Shown here: in pieces, positions 22,496 to 32,123 of the stretch
Layout of the letters: the number at the start of each line of letters is the position of its first letter
Position numbering within the stretch: the stretch's first letter is position 1
From: Pseudomonas sp. PDM14
GTDB lineage: Bacteria > Pseudomonadota > Gammaproteobacteria > Pseudomonadales > Pseudomonadaceae
DNA length: 64,000 nt
Assembly (NCBI RefSeq): GCF_014851905.1
Contig: NZ_JACVAQ010000002.1
Coordinates: forward strand, 1,302,001-1,366,000
Direction: 5' to 3'
Made by a program: the position numbers and the translations under genes
Notes under the pieces: model-generated
Databases searched by the model: none
What the model was told of the DNA's origin: nothing
What the model saw: only the letters and a program-made list of their open reading frames with translations

Positions 22496-23530
22496 ATGTC
22501 TACCCCACTTTTCAGCATCGCCTTCGGTGTTGGCACCCAGAACCGCCAGAACGCCTGGCTGGAAGTCTTCTACGCCCAGCCGCTGCTCAAGCCATCGGCC
22601 GAACTGGCCGCCGCCGTCACCCCGATCATCGGCTACAGCAGCGGTAACCAGGCGCTCACCCTGAGCAGCCAGCAGGCGTCCGACCTGGCCGCCGCGCTGA
22701 AGACCATCGACCCGCAGCAGGCTGCCCTGCTGACCCGTCTGGCCGAAAGCCAGAAGCCGCTGGTCGCCACCGTACTGGCCGAAGACGTCGCGCTGACCTC
22801 CACACCCGAGGCCTACCTCAAGCTGCACCTGATCTCCCACCGCCTGGTCAAGCCGCACGGCCTGAACCTGACCGGCATCTTCCCGTTGCTGCCGAACGTG
22901 GCCTGGACCAGCCAGGGCGCCATCGACCTGGCCGAGCTGGCCGAGCGTCAGCTGGAAGCGCGCCTGAAGGGCAAGCTGCTGGAAGTGTTCTCCGTGGACA
23001 AGTTCCCGAAGATGACCGACTACGTGGTCCCGGCCGGCGTGCGCATCGCCGACAGCTCGCGCATTCGCCTGGGCGCCTACATCGGTGAAGGCACCACCGT
23101 GATGCACGAAGGCTTCGTCAACTTCAACGCCGGCACGGAAGGCCCGGGCATGATCGAAGGCCGCGTTTCCGCTGGCGTATTCGTCGGCAAGGGCTCGGAC
23201 CTGGGTGGCGGTTGCTCGACCATGGGCACCCTGTCCGGCGGCGGCAACATCATCATCAGCGTTGGCGAAGGCTGCCTGATCGGCGCCAACGCCGGTATCG
23301 GCATCCCGCTGGGCGACCGCAACATCGTCGAGGCCGGCCTGTACGTCACCGCCGGCATCAAGATCGCCCTGCTCGACGACCAGAACAACCTGGTCAAGGT
23401 GGTCAAGGGCCGCGACCTGGCCGGCCAGCCGGACCTGCTGTTCCGTCGCAACTCGCAGAGCGGTGCGGTGGAGTGCAAGACCAACAAGACCGCGATCGAG
23501 CTGAACGAGGCGCTGCACGCGCACAACTGA
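22496..23530 (+). CDS. dapD: Tetrahydrodipicolinate N-succinyltransferase
   Basis: Succinylates tetrahydrodipicolinate with succinyl-CoA, opening the ring for DapC. The 344-aa protein belongs to the longer, Pseudomonas/actinobacterial-type DapD (the E. coli enzyme is about 274 aa): an N-terminal extension of about 180 residues precedes a left-handed beta-helix with VRIADSSRIRLGAYIG and FVGKGSDLGGG. ATG at 22496 has AAGAGGAA upstream. A clear terminator follows. Confidence 0.95.
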   Translation: MSTPLFSIAFGVGTQNRQNAWLEVFYAQPLLKPSAELAAAVTPIIGYSSGNQALTLSSQQASDLAAALKTIDPQQAALLTRLAESQKPLVATVLAEDVALTSTPEAYLKLHLISHRLVKPHGLNLTGIFPLLPNVAWTSQGAIDLAELAERQLEARLKGKLLEVFSVDKFPKMTDYVVPAGVRIADSSRIRLGAYIGEGTTVMHEGFVNFNAGTEGPGMIEGRVSAGVFVGKGSDLGGGCSTMGTLSGGGNIIISVGEGCLIGANAGIGIPLGDRNIVEAGLYVTAGIKIALLDDQNNLVKVVKGRDLAGQPDLLFRRNSQSGAVECKTNKTAIELNEALHAHN

Positions 23531-23549
23531 AAATCGGTCTGAAGGTGAA

Positions 23550-23582
23550 CAGGCCGGGCCCATGCCCGGCCTGTCTATTTAT
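23550..23582 (+). terminator. Intrinsic terminator after dapD
   Basis: Stem CAGGCCGGGC / GCCCGGCCTG (23550-23559 and 23564-23573), 4-nt loop, followed by TCTATTTAT. Ends the dapC-dapD transcript 20 nt after the dapD stop. The following TATACT (23580-23585) could be the -10 of the csdA promoter, though no good -35 is visible. Confidence 0.75.
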
Positions 23583-23614
23583 ACTCAGCACGAATTCCCG
23601 CGGTACCACAGCCC

Positions 23615-24820
23615 ATGTCACTGATCTCGCCCTGGCGCGCCGACTTCCCCGGCATTCTGGCCCTCGCAGCAGAAGGCCAGACCTACCTGGACAGCGCCGC
23701 CACCACGCAGAAGCCGCAGGCCATGCTGGATGCGCTGCAGGCCTACTACGCCGGCGGCGCGGCCAACGTGCACCGCGCCCAGCACCTGCCGGGCGAGCGT
23801 GCCACACGCGCCTTCGAGGCCAGCCGGAGCAAGGCCGCCGCGTGGCTGAATGCGGCCAGCAGCGAGGAAATCGTCTTCACTCGTGGCGCCACCGAGTCCC
23901 TCAACCTCCTGGCCTACGGCCTGGAGCATCGCTTCAGCGCCGGTGACGAGCTCGTCATCAGCGCCCTGGAGCACCACGCCAACCTGCTGCCCTGGCAGCA
24001 ACTGGCGCAACGCCGTGCGCTGAAGCTGGTGGTGCTGCCCCTCGACGCCCAGGGAGAGATCGACCTGCAGCAGGCCGCCAGCCTGATCGGCCCGCGCACG
24101 CGCCTGCTCGCCGTGAGCCAGCTGTCCAACGTGCTCGGTCGCTGGCAGCCGCTGGAGCAATTGCTCAGCCAGGCCCACGCGCACGGCGCGCTGACCGTGG
24201 TCGACGGCGCCCAGGGCGCGGTGCACGGCCGGCATGACGTACAGGCCATGGGCTGCGACTTCTACGTCGGCTCCAGCCACAAGCTCTACGGCCCGGAAGG
24301 TGTCGGCCTGCTCTACGGCCGCCGTGCGGCGCTGGCGCAGCTGCGCCACTGGCAGTTCGGCGGCGAGATGGTGCAGCAGGCCGACTACTACACCGCCAGC
24401 TTCCGCCCGGCGCCGCTGGGCTTCGAGGCCGGCACGCCAGCGATCGCCGGGGTGATCGCCCTCGGCGCGACCCTCGACTACCTGGCCGCGCTCGACCACC
24501 ACGCCGTGAGTGCCCATGAAGCCGCGCTGCACGCGGCGCTGCTCGACGGTATGGCGGCACGCGACGGCATCCACCTGCTCGGCGCGCCCCACGCGGCCCT
24601 GGCCAGCTTCACCGTGGACGGCGTGCACAGCGGCGACCTCGCCCACCTGCTCACCGACCAGGGCATCGCCGTGCGCGCCGGGCACCACTGCGCCATGCCG
24701 CTGATGCAGCGCTTGGGTCTTGCCGGGGCGATCCGTGTGTCACTGGGGCTGTACAACGACGAAGGCGACCTGCAGCGCTTCTTCGCCGCGCTGGACAAGG
24801 CCTTGGAGCTGCTGCGATGA
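23615..24820 (+). CDS. csdA: Cysteine desulfurase, CsdA/SufS class
   Basis: PLP enzyme that takes sulfur from cysteine as an enzyme-bound persulfide. The 401-aa group II protein has the N-terminal YLDSAATTQKP, the PLP Lys223 in SSHKLYGPEG and the persulfide Cys359 in RAGHHCAMP. Its stop overlaps the start of the SufE-like partner (ATGA), and the tRNA dehydratase TcdA/CsdL is encoded 1.1 kb away. Because no sufBCD genes are near, CsdA is the better name than SufS. The start at 23615 is the family start; the SD sequence is weak. Confidence 0.93.
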   Translation: MSLISPWRADFPGILALAAEGQTYLDSAATTQKPQAMLDALQAYYAGGAANVHRAQHLPGERATRAFEASRSKAAAWLNAASSEEIVFTRGATESLNLLAYGLEHRFSAGDELVISALEHHANLLPWQQLAQRRALKLVVLPLDAQGEIDLQQAASLIGPRTRLLAVSQLSNVLGRWQPLEQLLSQAHAHGALTVVDGAQGAVHGRHDVQAMGCDFYVGSSHKLYGPEGVGLLYGRRAALAQLRHWQFGGEMVQQADYYTASFRPAPLGFEAGTPAIAGVIALGATLDYLAALDHHAVSAHEAALHAALLDGMAARDGIHLLGAPHAALASFTVDGVHSGDLAHLLTDQGIAVRAGHHCAMPLMQRLGLAGAIRVSLGLYNDEGDLQRFFAALDKALELLR

Positions 24821-25224
24821 ACCTGCCAGCTCCCGCCCGCGAGGCGCTCGACGCCTTCACCGCCTGCCCTGGCTGGGAGCAGCGTGCACGCCTGCTGATG
24901 CAGTGGGGTGAGCGCCTGCAGCCATTGAGCGATGAAGAGAAGCAGAACGCCAACCGCGTGTCCGGCTGCGAGAGTCAGGTCTGGCTGGTCGGTGAATACA
25001 CGGGCGGCGCCTGGCAGTTCCGCGCTGCCAGCGATGCCCGGCTGATCCGCGGCCTGCTGGCGGTCCTGCTGGCGCGGATCGACGGCGTGCCCGTCGCCGA
25101 ACTGGCCGTCCTCGACCTGCCCGACTGGTTCAACCAGCTGGGCCTGGGGCGCCAGCTGTCACCTTCGCGCAGCAACGGCCTGAATGCCGTGTTGCAGCGC
25201 ATGCGTGAATTGACTCGGGGTTAG
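24817..25224 (+). CDS. csdE: SufE-like sulfur acceptor CsdE
   Basis: Accepts persulfide sulfur from CsdA and activates it. The 135-aa protein has the SufE fold with the acceptor cysteine at residue 51 in VSGCESQVWL. The 4-nt overlap with csdA shows translational coupling of the pair. In E. coli the CsdA-CsdE pair passes sulfur towards CsdL (TcdA), which is also encoded in this neighbourhood. Confidence 0.92.
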   Translation: MNLPAPAREALDAFTACPGWEQRARLLMQWGERLQPLSDEEKQNANRVSGCESQVWLVGEYTGGAWQFRAASDARLIRGLLAVLLARIDGVPVAELAVLDLPDWFNQLGLGRQLSPSRSNGLNAVLQRMRELTRG

Positions 25225-25305
25225 CCACCCGCGGTGGAAACGGCTTCGCGCTTGCCACCCTATCCAGCAGAGTTCGCAGGCCAGTATCCAGCCTGCGCTC
25301 AACGG

Positions 25306-25767
25306 TCAGTCACGCTCGCGAGCGGTCAGGCCACGAAGGAAGTTGCGCAGCACCTGGTCGCCGCAGAGGCGGAAGTTCTTCTGGTCCGGCTTGCGGAACA
25401 GCGCACTCAGCTCGGCCTTGGTCATCGGCAGGTCGGCGGCCTGGAGGATCGCGTGCATGTCGTCGTCACGCAGCTCGAAGGCCACGCGCAGCTTCTTCAG
25501 CACGGTGTTGTTGGTCAGACGCTTTTCGTGCGGCACCGGCGGGCGACTGTCGTCCTTGCCGCGTTTGAAGTACACCAGGCCGTCGAGGAAATGCGCGAGC
25601 ACTTCGTCGCTGCAAGGCTCGTAGCCTTCCTCGTCGTCCTTGAGCAGGTAGGCGCCGATCTGCTCGACGCTGACCGGGTAATCCGCCAGCTGGCAGATTT
25701 CCACGACCTTGGCATCGTTGACATCCAGCAGGTAGCGCAGGCTGCGCAGCACATCGTTGTTCATCAT
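25306..25767 (-). CDS. DUF1456 family protein, YehS-like
   Basis: 153-aa protein of unknown function. It is made of two related halves: residues 1-70 (VLRSLRYLLDVNDAKVVEI ... DEVLAHFLDGLVYFKRG) and 80-150 (VLKKLRVAFELRDDDMHAI ... DQVLRNFLRGL). It resembles E. coli YehS by eye. ATG at 25767 is favoured over the next codon (also ATG) by comparison with YehS; the SD is poor. It is convergent with csdE and lies between csdE and tcdA. Confidence 0.88.
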   Translation of the reverse strand: MMNNDVLRSLRYLLDVNDAKVVEICQLADYPVSVEQIGAYLLKDDEEGYEPCSDEVLAHFLDGLVYFKRGKDDSRPPVPHEKRLTNNTVLKKLRVAFELRDDDMHAILQAADLPMTKAELSALFRKPDQKNFRLCGDQVLRNFLRGLTARERD

Positions 25768-25909
25768 CAAAAGAAGTCTCGTCGAAGCCTGCGCCACGTA
25801 GGCGACTGGGCGGGACCGCACGGCTCGTGGCCAGCGGCAGGGGCGGCGATTATACGGCCTGGCCGGCCGAGTCGCGGCAGATAAAGCGACAGCGGCCGCC
25901 GACCAGGCG

Positions 25910-26728
25910 TCATGCCGGCCTGGCGCCGCGCTCCGAGGGCCGCCGCGCACCGGCTACCAGCTTGTCGATGATCTTCGCCGCCGCGACCATGCCAAAGGTC
26001 GTGGTGACCATCATCGAGGCGCCGAAACCGCCGGCGCAGTCGAGCCGCGTGCCGTCGCCGGGCAGCACCTTGGCCTGGCAGACCGTGCCATCGGGTTGCG
26101 GATAGCGCAGCTGCTCGCTGGAGTACACGCAGGTGATGCTGTAGGTGCGCCCCGGCGTGCGCGAGAAGCCGTAGTCACGCCGCAGCAGCGAACGCACCTT
26201 GGCCACCAGCGGGTCGTTGAAGGTCTTGTTGAGGTCGGCGACCTGCACCTGCGTCGGGTCGACCTGGCCGCCCGCGCCGCCGGTGGCGACGATCTGGATC
26301 TTGCGCCGCTTGCACCAGGAGATCAGCGCCGCCTTGGCGAACACGCTGTCGATGCAGTCGATCACCGCGTCCATCTCTTCGGTAATGTACTCGGCCATGG
26401 TCTCGCGGGTGACGAAGTCGGCCACCGCGTGCACCGCGCAGTTCGGGTTGATCGCGCGCAGGCGCTCGGCCAGCACCTCGACTTTGGCCTTGCCGATGGC
26501 GCCGCTCAGGGCGTGCACCTGGCGGTTGGTGTTGGTGATGCACACGTCATCCAGGTCGAACAGGGAAATTTCGCCGACCCCGGAACGGGCCAGCGCCTCC
26601 GCCGCCCAGGAGCCCACGCCACCGACGCCGACCACCGCCACGTGGGCCGCATTCAGGCGTTCCAGGCCTTCGTTGCCATAGAGCCGGGCGATGCCGCCAA
26701 ACCGCTGTTGATCCACTGCCATTGCCAT
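25910..26728 (-). CDS. tcdA: tRNA threonylcarbamoyladenosine dehydratase
   Basis: E1-like ATP-dependent enzyme (also called CsdL) that cyclises t6A37 in tRNA to ct6A. The 272-aa protein has the nucleotide-binding VAVVGVGGVGSWAAEAL near residues 30-46, the DDVCITNTNRQ motif of E1/MoeB proteins, and the DAVIDCIDSVFAK segment. The C-terminal GGFGASMMVTTTFGM is conserved in TcdA. ATG at 26728; an internal ATG two codons later is possible. In E. coli it receives sulfur-relay input from CsdA-CsdE, whose genes lie next door. Confidence 0.94.
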   Translation of the reverse strand: MAMAVDQQRFGGIARLYGNEGLERLNAAHVAVVGVGGVGSWAAEALARSGVGEISLFDLDDVCITNTNRQVHALSGAIGKAKVEVLAERLRAINPNCAVHAVADFVTRETMAEYITEEMDAVIDCIDSVFAKAALISWCKRRKIQIVATGGAGGQVDPTQVQVADLNKTFNDPLVAKVRSLLRRDYGFSRTPGRTYSITCVYSSEQLRYPQPDGTVCQAKVLPGDGTRLDCAGGFGASMMVTTTFGMVAAAKIIDKLVAGARRPSERGARPA

Positions 26729-27006
26729 CTACCGTCACAAACCGGCCGGCATTATAGGGCGCGCGGCGGCACTTGCCTCCCCGCGCCGGCCAGTGGCAGA
26801 CGCCGGGCGCATCGACCCGGCCATGGGTACCTGCGCGGATGCGCTCGAACTTCCCGCAGGCAACGCTGCCCAACGCCCTGAAATCCCCTGCCAGAGCCCG
26901 TGATTACGGGCCTGGCCAGTGCTATACAGGTAACGGGCCGCGGAGTAGCATGCGCGCCGACCGGCGAGCGCCGGTCCCCTTACCCTGTTCCAACCTGCGG
27001 AACCTG

Positions 27007-29613
27007 ATGACAGCTATGCCTACGCGCAAATTCGGACTCAACCTGGCGGTGTTCGTGGCAGTTGCCGCGCTGTTCACCGGCATCTGGGCGCTCTATAACC
27101 GACCGGTCTCCGCACCGGACTGGCCGGAGCAGATCTCCGGCTTTTCCTACTCGCCGTTCCGCGCCGGGCAGAACCCGCAGCAGGGGATCTACCCCAGCGA
27201 AGAGCAGATCCGCGACGACCTCGAATTGCTGAGCAAGCACACCGACAGTATCCGCACCTATTCGGTGGACGGCGCGCTGGAGATGATCCCGCGCATCGCC
27301 GAAGAGTTCGGCCTGCGCGTGACCCTGGGCGTGTGGATCAGCCCGGACGAGGAACGCAACGAGCGCGAGATCGCCAAGGCCATTGAGATCGCCAACAACT
27401 CGCGCAGCGTGGTTCGCGTGGCGGTGGGCAACGAAGCCCTGTTCCGCCGCGAGGTCACCACCAAGCAGCTGATCGGCTTCATGGATCGCGTGCGTGCCGC
27501 GGTCAAGGTGCCGGTGACCACCTCTGAGCAGTGGCACATCTGGCAGGAATACCCGGAACTGGCCGACCACGCCGACCTGATCGCCGCCCACGTGCTGCCC
27601 TACTGGGAGTTCGTGACGATGGAGGACTCCACCGAGTTCGTCCTCGAGCGCGCCAAGGACATGCGCAACCTGTTCCCGAAAAAACCGCTGCTGCTGTCCG
27701 AAGTCGGCTGGCCGAGCAACGGCCGCATGCGCGGCGGCGCCGACGCCTCCCAGGCGGACCAGGCGATCTACCTGCGCACCCTGGTCAACGCGCTGAACGC
27801 CAAGGGCTACAACTACTTCGTCATCGAGGCCTTCGACCAACCGTGGAAGGCCAGTGACGAAGGCTCGGTGGGCGCCTACTGGGGCGTGTACAACCTCGAC
27901 CGCCAGGCCAAGTTCGCCTTCGAAGGTCCGATCGTGGCCATTCCGCAATGGCGCCTGCTGGCCATCGCCTCGGTGGTCCTGGCCCTGCTGACCCTGGCCC
28001 TGGTGCTGATCGACGGCAGTTCGCTGCGCCAGCGCGGACGCACCTTCCTCACCTTCGTCGCCTTCGCCGGCGGCTCGGTGCTGGTGTGGATCGGCTACGA
28101 CTACAGCCAGCAGTACAGCACCTGGTTCAGCGCCACGGTCGGCCTGCTGCTGGGTATCGGCGCCTTCGGCGTGTTCATCGTGCTGATTACCGAAGCCCAC
28201 GAGCTGGCAGAAACCGTGTGGACGCGCAGCCGCCGCCGGCCGTTCCTGCCGGTGCTCACCGACACCGCCTACCGGCCCAAGGTCTCGGTGCACGTGCCCT
28301 GCTACAACGAGCCGCCGGAGATGGTCAAACAGACCCTCGATGCCCTGGCCAACCTCGACTACCCCGACTTCGAAGTCATCATCATCGACAACAACACCAA
28401 GGACCCGGCGGTGTGGGAACCGGTGCAGGCCTATTGCGAACAGCTCGGCCCGCGCTTCAAGTTCTTCCACGTCGCGCCCCTGGCTGGCTTCAAGGGCGGT
28501 GCACTGAACTACATCCTGCCGTACACCGCGCCGGATGCCGAAGTGATCGCGGTGATCGACTCCGACTACTGCGTTGACCGCAACTGGCTCAAGCACATGG
28601 TGCCGCACTTCGCCGATCCGAAGATCGCCGTGGTGCAGTCACCGCAGGACTACCGCGACGGCAACGAAAGCACCTTCAAGAAGCTCTGCTACGCCGAGTA
28701 CAAGGGCTTCTTCCACATCGGCATGGTCACCCGCAACGACCGCAACGCGATCATCCAGCACGGCACCATGACCATGATCCGCCGCACCGTGATGGACGAG
28801 CTGAAGTGGGCCGACTGGACCATCTGCGAAGACGCCGAGCTGGGCCTGCGCGTGTTCGAGAAAGGCTATTCGGCCGCCTACGCTCACCAGAGTTTCGGCC
28901 AGGGCCTGATGCCGGACACCTTCATCGACTACAAGAAGCAGCGTTTCCGCTGGGCCTATGGCGCCATCCAGATCATGAAGGGCCATGCCCGCAGCCTGTT
29001 CCTCGGCAAGGATTCCGAGCTCAAGCGCGGCCAGCGTTACCACTTCATCGCCGGCTGGCTGCCGTGGATCGCCGACGGCCTGAACATCTTCTTCACCATC
29101 GGCGCGCTGCTCTGGTCGGCAGCGATGATCATCGTGCCGACGCGGGTCGACCCGCCGTTGCTGATCTTCGCCATCCCGCCGCTGGCGCTGTTCTTCTTCA
29201 AGTTCGGCAAGATCATGTTCCTCTACCGCAAGGCCGTCGGGGTCGACCTGGTGCGCGCCTTCCAGGCCGCGGTGGCCGGGCTGGCGCTGTCGCACACCAT
29301 CGCCAAGGCGGTGCTGTATGGCGCGTTCACCAAGACCATCCCGTTCTTCCGCACGCCGAAGATGGCCTCCAACCACGGCATCATGGTGGCGCTGGCCGAA
29401 GCCCGCGAAGAAGTGTTCATCATGCTTCTGCTGTGGGGCGCGGCACTCGGCATCGCCATCGTCCAGGGCCTGCCGAGCGCGGACGTGAAGTTCTGGGTGG
29501 CCATGCTCCTGGTGCAGTCGCTGCCCTACCTGGCGGCGCTGATCATGGCCCTGCTCTCCTCGTTGCCAAAACCGCTCAGCGAGGATGCCAGCGACGTGCC
29601 GGCGGCGATCTGA
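27007..29613 (+). CDS. ndvB: NdvB-type beta-(1,3)-glucan synthase, GH17-GT2 fusion
   Basis: 868-aa membrane protein with two catalytic domains. After an N-terminal TM helix (about 9-30) comes a periplasmic GH17 domain (about 40-290) with the acid/base Glu143 in VGNEALF and nucleophile Glu232 in LLSEVGWPSNG. TM helices at about 315-400 lead to a cytoplasmic GT2 domain with DSD at 518-520, ED at 608-609 and QRFRW at 645-649, then further TM helices to about 855. In P. aeruginosa NdvB makes periplasmic cyclic beta-1,3-linked glucans tied to biofilm antibiotic tolerance; the GH17 part is a glucanosyl transglycosylase. Start at ATG 27007 or 27016; the frame is open upstream without conserved content. 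Followed by dapE after 120 bp. Confidence 0.88.
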   Translation: MTAMPTRKFGLNLAVFVAVAALFTGIWALYNRPVSAPDWPEQISGFSYSPFRAGQNPQQGIYPSEEQIRDDLELLSKHTDSIRTYSVDGALEMIPRIAEEFGLRVTLGVWISPDEERNEREIAKAIEIANNSRSVVRVAVGNEALFRREVTTKQLIGFMDRVRAAVKVPVTTSEQWHIWQEYPELADHADLIAAHVLPYWEFVTMEDSTEFVLERAKDMRNLFPKKPLLLSEVGWPSNGRMRGGADASQADQAIYLRTLVNALNAKGYNYFVIEAFDQPWKASDEGSVGAYWGVYNLDRQAKFAFEGPIVAIPQWRLLAIASVVLALLTLALVLIDGSSLRQRGRTFLTFVAFAGGSVLVWIGYDYSQQYSTWFSATVGLLLGIGAFGVFIVLITEAHELAETVWTRSRRRPFLPVLTDTAYRPKVSVHVPCYNEPPEMVKQTLDALANLDYPDFEVIIIDNNTKDPAVWEPVQAYCEQLGPRFKFFHVAPLAGFKGGALNYILPYTAPDAEVIAVIDSDYCVDRNWLKHMVPHFADPKIAVVQSPQDYRDGNESTFKKLCYAEYKGFFHIGMVTRNDRNAIIQHGTMTMIRRTVMDELKWADWTICEDAELGLRVFEKGYSAAYAHQSFGQGLMPDTFIDYKKQRFRWAYGAIQIMKGHARSLFLGKDSELKRGQRYHFIAGWLPWIADGLNIFFTIGALLWSAAMIIVPTRVDPPLLIFAIPPLALFFFKFGKIMFLYRKAVGVDLVRAFQAAVAGLALSHTIAKAVLYGAFTKTIPFFRTPKMASNHGIMVALAEAREEVFIMLLLWGAALGIAIVQGLPSADVKFWVAMLLVQSLPYLAALIMALLSSLPKPLSEDASDVPAAI

Positions 29614-29733
29614 TCGCCCCGGCAGTCGGGCAACCCGGCACGTTCCACCAGTCAAAACGGCGGCCAATGGCCGCCGTTTTGCTTTAAGATGGCGGCCTTT
29701 TCCGCGCCCCGTACCGCTTTCCGGAGTCCCTCC

Positions 29734-30876
29734 ATGCCCGCCCTCACGCCGACCCTCGAACTCGCCTGCGAACTGATCCGTCGCCCTTCGGTCACCCCCG
29801 AAGACGCCGACTGCCAGACGCTGATGAGCGATCGCCTGGCCGCCGCCGGCTTCGCTGTCGAGCGCATGCGCATCGAGGACGTGGAGAACTTCTGGGCCAC
29901 CCACGGCCAGGGCGACTGCCCGGTGCTGTGCTTCGCCGGGCACACCGACGTGGTGCCGACCGGCCCGCTGCAAGCCTGGCAGCACCAGCCGTTCGACGCG
30001 CTGATCGATGAACAGGGCATGCTCTGCGGCCGTGGTGCGGCGGACATGAAGGGCAGCCTGGCGTCGATGATCATCGCCGTCGAACGCTTCGTCGCCGACC
30101 ACCCGCAGCACAGCGGACGCATCGCCTTCCTCATCACCAGCGACGAAGAAGGCCCGGCCCATCACGGCACCAAGGCCGTGGTCGAGCGCCTGCGCGAACG
30201 CGGCGAGCGCCTGGACTGGTGCATCGTCGGCGAGCCGTCGAGCACCGACCTGGTCGGCGACGTGGTCAAGAACGGCCGCCGCGGCTCGCTCGGCGCCACC
30301 CTCACCGTGCACGGCAAGCAGGGCCACGTAGCCTACCCGCACCTGGCGCAGAACCCGATCCACCTGGCCGCGCCGGCGCTGGCCGAGCTGGCCGCCGAGC
30401 ACTGGGACAACGGCAACGCGTTCTTTCCGCCGACCAGCTTCCAGGTCTCCAACCTCAATGCCGGCACCGGCGCGACCAACGTCATCCCCGGCGAGCTGAA
30501 GGCGATCTTCAACTTCCGCTTCTCCACCGAGTCGACGGTCGAAGGCCTGCAGCAGCGCGTCAGCGACATCCTCGACAAGCACGGCCTGGACTGGCACATC
30601 GACTGGGCGCTGTCCGGCATGCCGTTCCTCACCGAGCCGGGCGCCCTGCTCGACGCCGTGGCCGCCAGCATCAAGGCCGTCACCGGCCGCGAGACCACGC
30701 CCTCCACCTCCGGAGGGACTTCGGACGGCCGCTTCATCGCCACCCTCGGCACCCAGGTGGTCGAACTCGGCCCGGTCAACGCCACCATCCACCAGGTCAA
30801 CGAGCGCGTACTCGCCGCTGACCTCGATGTGCTGACCGAAATCTACTATCAGACCCTGGTGCGACTGCTCGCATGA
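29734..30876 (+). CDS. dapE: Succinyl-diaminopimelate desuccinylase
   Basis: M20 zinc hydrolase that removes succinate to give LL-diaminopimelate. The 380-aa protein has the metal-ligand motifs [22 protein letters not shown] (bridging Asp), TSDEEGPA (catalytic Glu pair) and VGEPSS. ATG 29734 has GGAG upstream; the open frame starts earlier but without conservation. Overlaps rlmA by ATGA. With dapC and dapD it makes three succinylase-branch genes within 10 kb. Confidence 0.96.
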   Translation: MPALTPTLELACELIRRPSVTPEDADCQTLMSDRLAAAGFAVERMRIEDVENFWATHGQGDCPVLCFAGHTDVVPTGPLQAWQHQPFDALIDEQGMLCGRGAADMKGSLASMIIAVERFVADHPQHSGRIAFLITSDEEGPAHHGTKAVVERLRERGERLDWCIVGEPSSTDLVGDVVKNGRRGSLGATLTVHGKQGHVAYPHLAQNPIHLAAPALAELAAEHWDNGNAFFPPTSFQVSNLNAGTGATNVIPGELKAIFNFRFSTESTVEGLQQRVSDILDKHGLDWHIDWALSGMPFLTEPGALLDAVAASIKAVTGRETTPSTSGGTSDGRFIATLGTQVVELGPVNATIHQVNERVLAADLDVLTEIYYQTLVRLLA

Positions 30877-31679
30877 GCCTGATCTGCCCGATCTGCCAGC
30901 AGGCGCTGCAGAGCGTCGACAACGGCATCGCCTGCCCGGCCAATCATCGCTTCGACCGCGCCCGCCAGGGCTACCTGAACCTGCTGCCGGTGCAGCACAA
31001 GAACAGCCGTGATCCCGGCGACAACGCCGCCATGGTCGAGGCACGCCGACGCTTTCTCGACGGTGGCCACTACGCGCCGCTGGCCCGTCGCCTGGCCGAG
31101 CTGGCCGCCGAACGCGCGCCGCAGCGCTGGCTGGATATCGGCTGTGGCGAGGGCTACTACACCGCCCAGCTTGCCGCGCTGCTGCAGGGGGCCGACGGCT
31201 ACGCGCTGGACATCTCCCGCGAAGCGGTCAAACGCGCCTGCAAGCGCGCGCCGCAGCTGACCTGGCTGATCGCGAGCATGGCCCGCGTGCCGCTGGCGGA
31301 CGCCAGCTGCAACCTGCTGGCCAGCGTATTCAGCCCGCTCGACTGGGCCGAAGCCGCGCGCCTGCTCGCCCCCGGTGGCGGCCTGCTGCGCATGGGTCCG
31401 ACCCGCGAGCACCTGATGCAGCTGCGGCAGAAGCTCTACGACGAAGTGCGCGACTACGACGACGAAAAGCACCTCGAGCTGATCCCCGCAGGCATGCGCC
31501 TGGCGCACAGCGAAACCTTGCGCTTTCCCCTGCAACTGACCAGCAGCGAAGCCCGCGCCGACCTGTTGGCGATGACCCCGCACGGCTGGCGCGCCAGCGC
31601 CGAACGCCGCGCGGCGGTGATCGCCGAAGACTTCGAAGTTACCGTCGCCATTCGCTACGATTGGATCGAGAAAATCTAG
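30873..31679 (+). CDS. rlmA: 23S rRNA (guanine-745-N1)-methyltransferase
   Basis: SAM-dependent methyltransferase acting on G745 (or G748) of 23S rRNA. The 268-aa product begins with the zinc-binding CPICQQ...CPANHRFD, followed by the GYLNLLPVQ segment characteristic of RlmA, and a Rossmann methyltransferase with [12 protein letters not shown] (about residues 87-98). The start overlaps the dapE stop by 4 nt. Also called rrmA. Confidence 0.94.
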   Translation: MSLICPICQQALQSVDNGIACPANHRFDRARQGYLNLLPVQHKNSRDPGDNAAMVEARRRFLDGGHYAPLARRLAELAAERAPQRWLDIGCGEGYYTAQLAALLQGADGYALDISREAVKRACKRAPQLTWLIASMARVPLADASCNLLASVFSPLDWAEAARLLAPGGGLLRMGPTREHLMQLRQKLYDEVRDYDDEKHLELIPAGMRLAHSETLRFPLQLTSSEARADLLAMTPHGWRASAERRAAVIAEDFEVTVAIRYDWIEKI

Positions 31680-31689
31680 GGATACCCTC

Positions 31690-32061
31690 ATGCGCCAACC
31701 CGATATCGAGATCTACCTCAAGGATGCCGACCACAAGGCCATCGCCGCCTGGCTCAATGACGCCATCGGCCCGGTCAGCGACTGGCACCAGCAGGGGCAG
31801 ACCTTCAAATGCCGCGCTGGCGACGTGCCGGTGACTTGGCTGCCGAAGGCCGTGGGCAAGTGGCACAGCCTATTCCTGGAAAGCGACGCCACGCCCTGGG
31901 CGGATGACCTGGCCTGCGCCCGCGCCGCCTTCGCCGCACTGGACGTCGAGGTGCGCTGCGCACCGGGCGGCTGGGACGAGGAGGAAAGCGTGGAAACGGC
32001 CGATCGCTGGATTCGCATCAGCAGCGACGGCGAAGAAGAGATCGTCTGGCGCACCGGCTGA
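31690..32061 (+). CDS. Conserved small protein of unknown function
   Basis: 123-aa soluble, acidic protein with no signal or TM segment. It begins IEIYLKDADHKAIAAWL and ends in an acidic tail (GEEEIVWRTG). I recognise it only as a conserved pseudomonad protein. It follows rlmA by 10 bp and is closed by a strong terminator, so it belongs to the dapE-rlmA transcript. Confidence 0.8.
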   Translation: MRQPDIEIYLKDADHKAIAAWLNDAIGPVSDWHQQGQTFKCRAGDVPVTWLPKAVGKWHSLFLESDATPWADDLACARAAFAALDVEVRCAPGGWDEEESVETADRWIRISSDGEEEIVWRTG

Positions 32062-32076
32062 TACCGGCAGGAAAAC

Positions 32077-32104
32077 AAAAGGCCCGTCACTGACGGGCCT
32101 TTTG
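32077..32104. terminator. Bidirectional intrinsic terminator
   Basis: AAAAGGCCCGTCA / TGACGGGCCTTTT around a central C (32077-32089 and 32091-32103). A-run on one side and T-run on the other let it end both the dapE-rlmA-side transcript (plus) and the cold-shock gene (minus). Confidence 0.88.
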
Positions 32105-32123
32105 TTTGTACCGCGGTCCGGAT

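Noticed and set aside
26729..27006. Upstream extension of the ndvB frame to 26773 as coding
   Set aside because: The extra 78 residues are Arg/Pro/Ala-rich with no conservation and would put a non-signal sequence before the first TM helix; treated as a 278-bp intergenic region, in which only a weak TGCTATACA -10-like element was seen.
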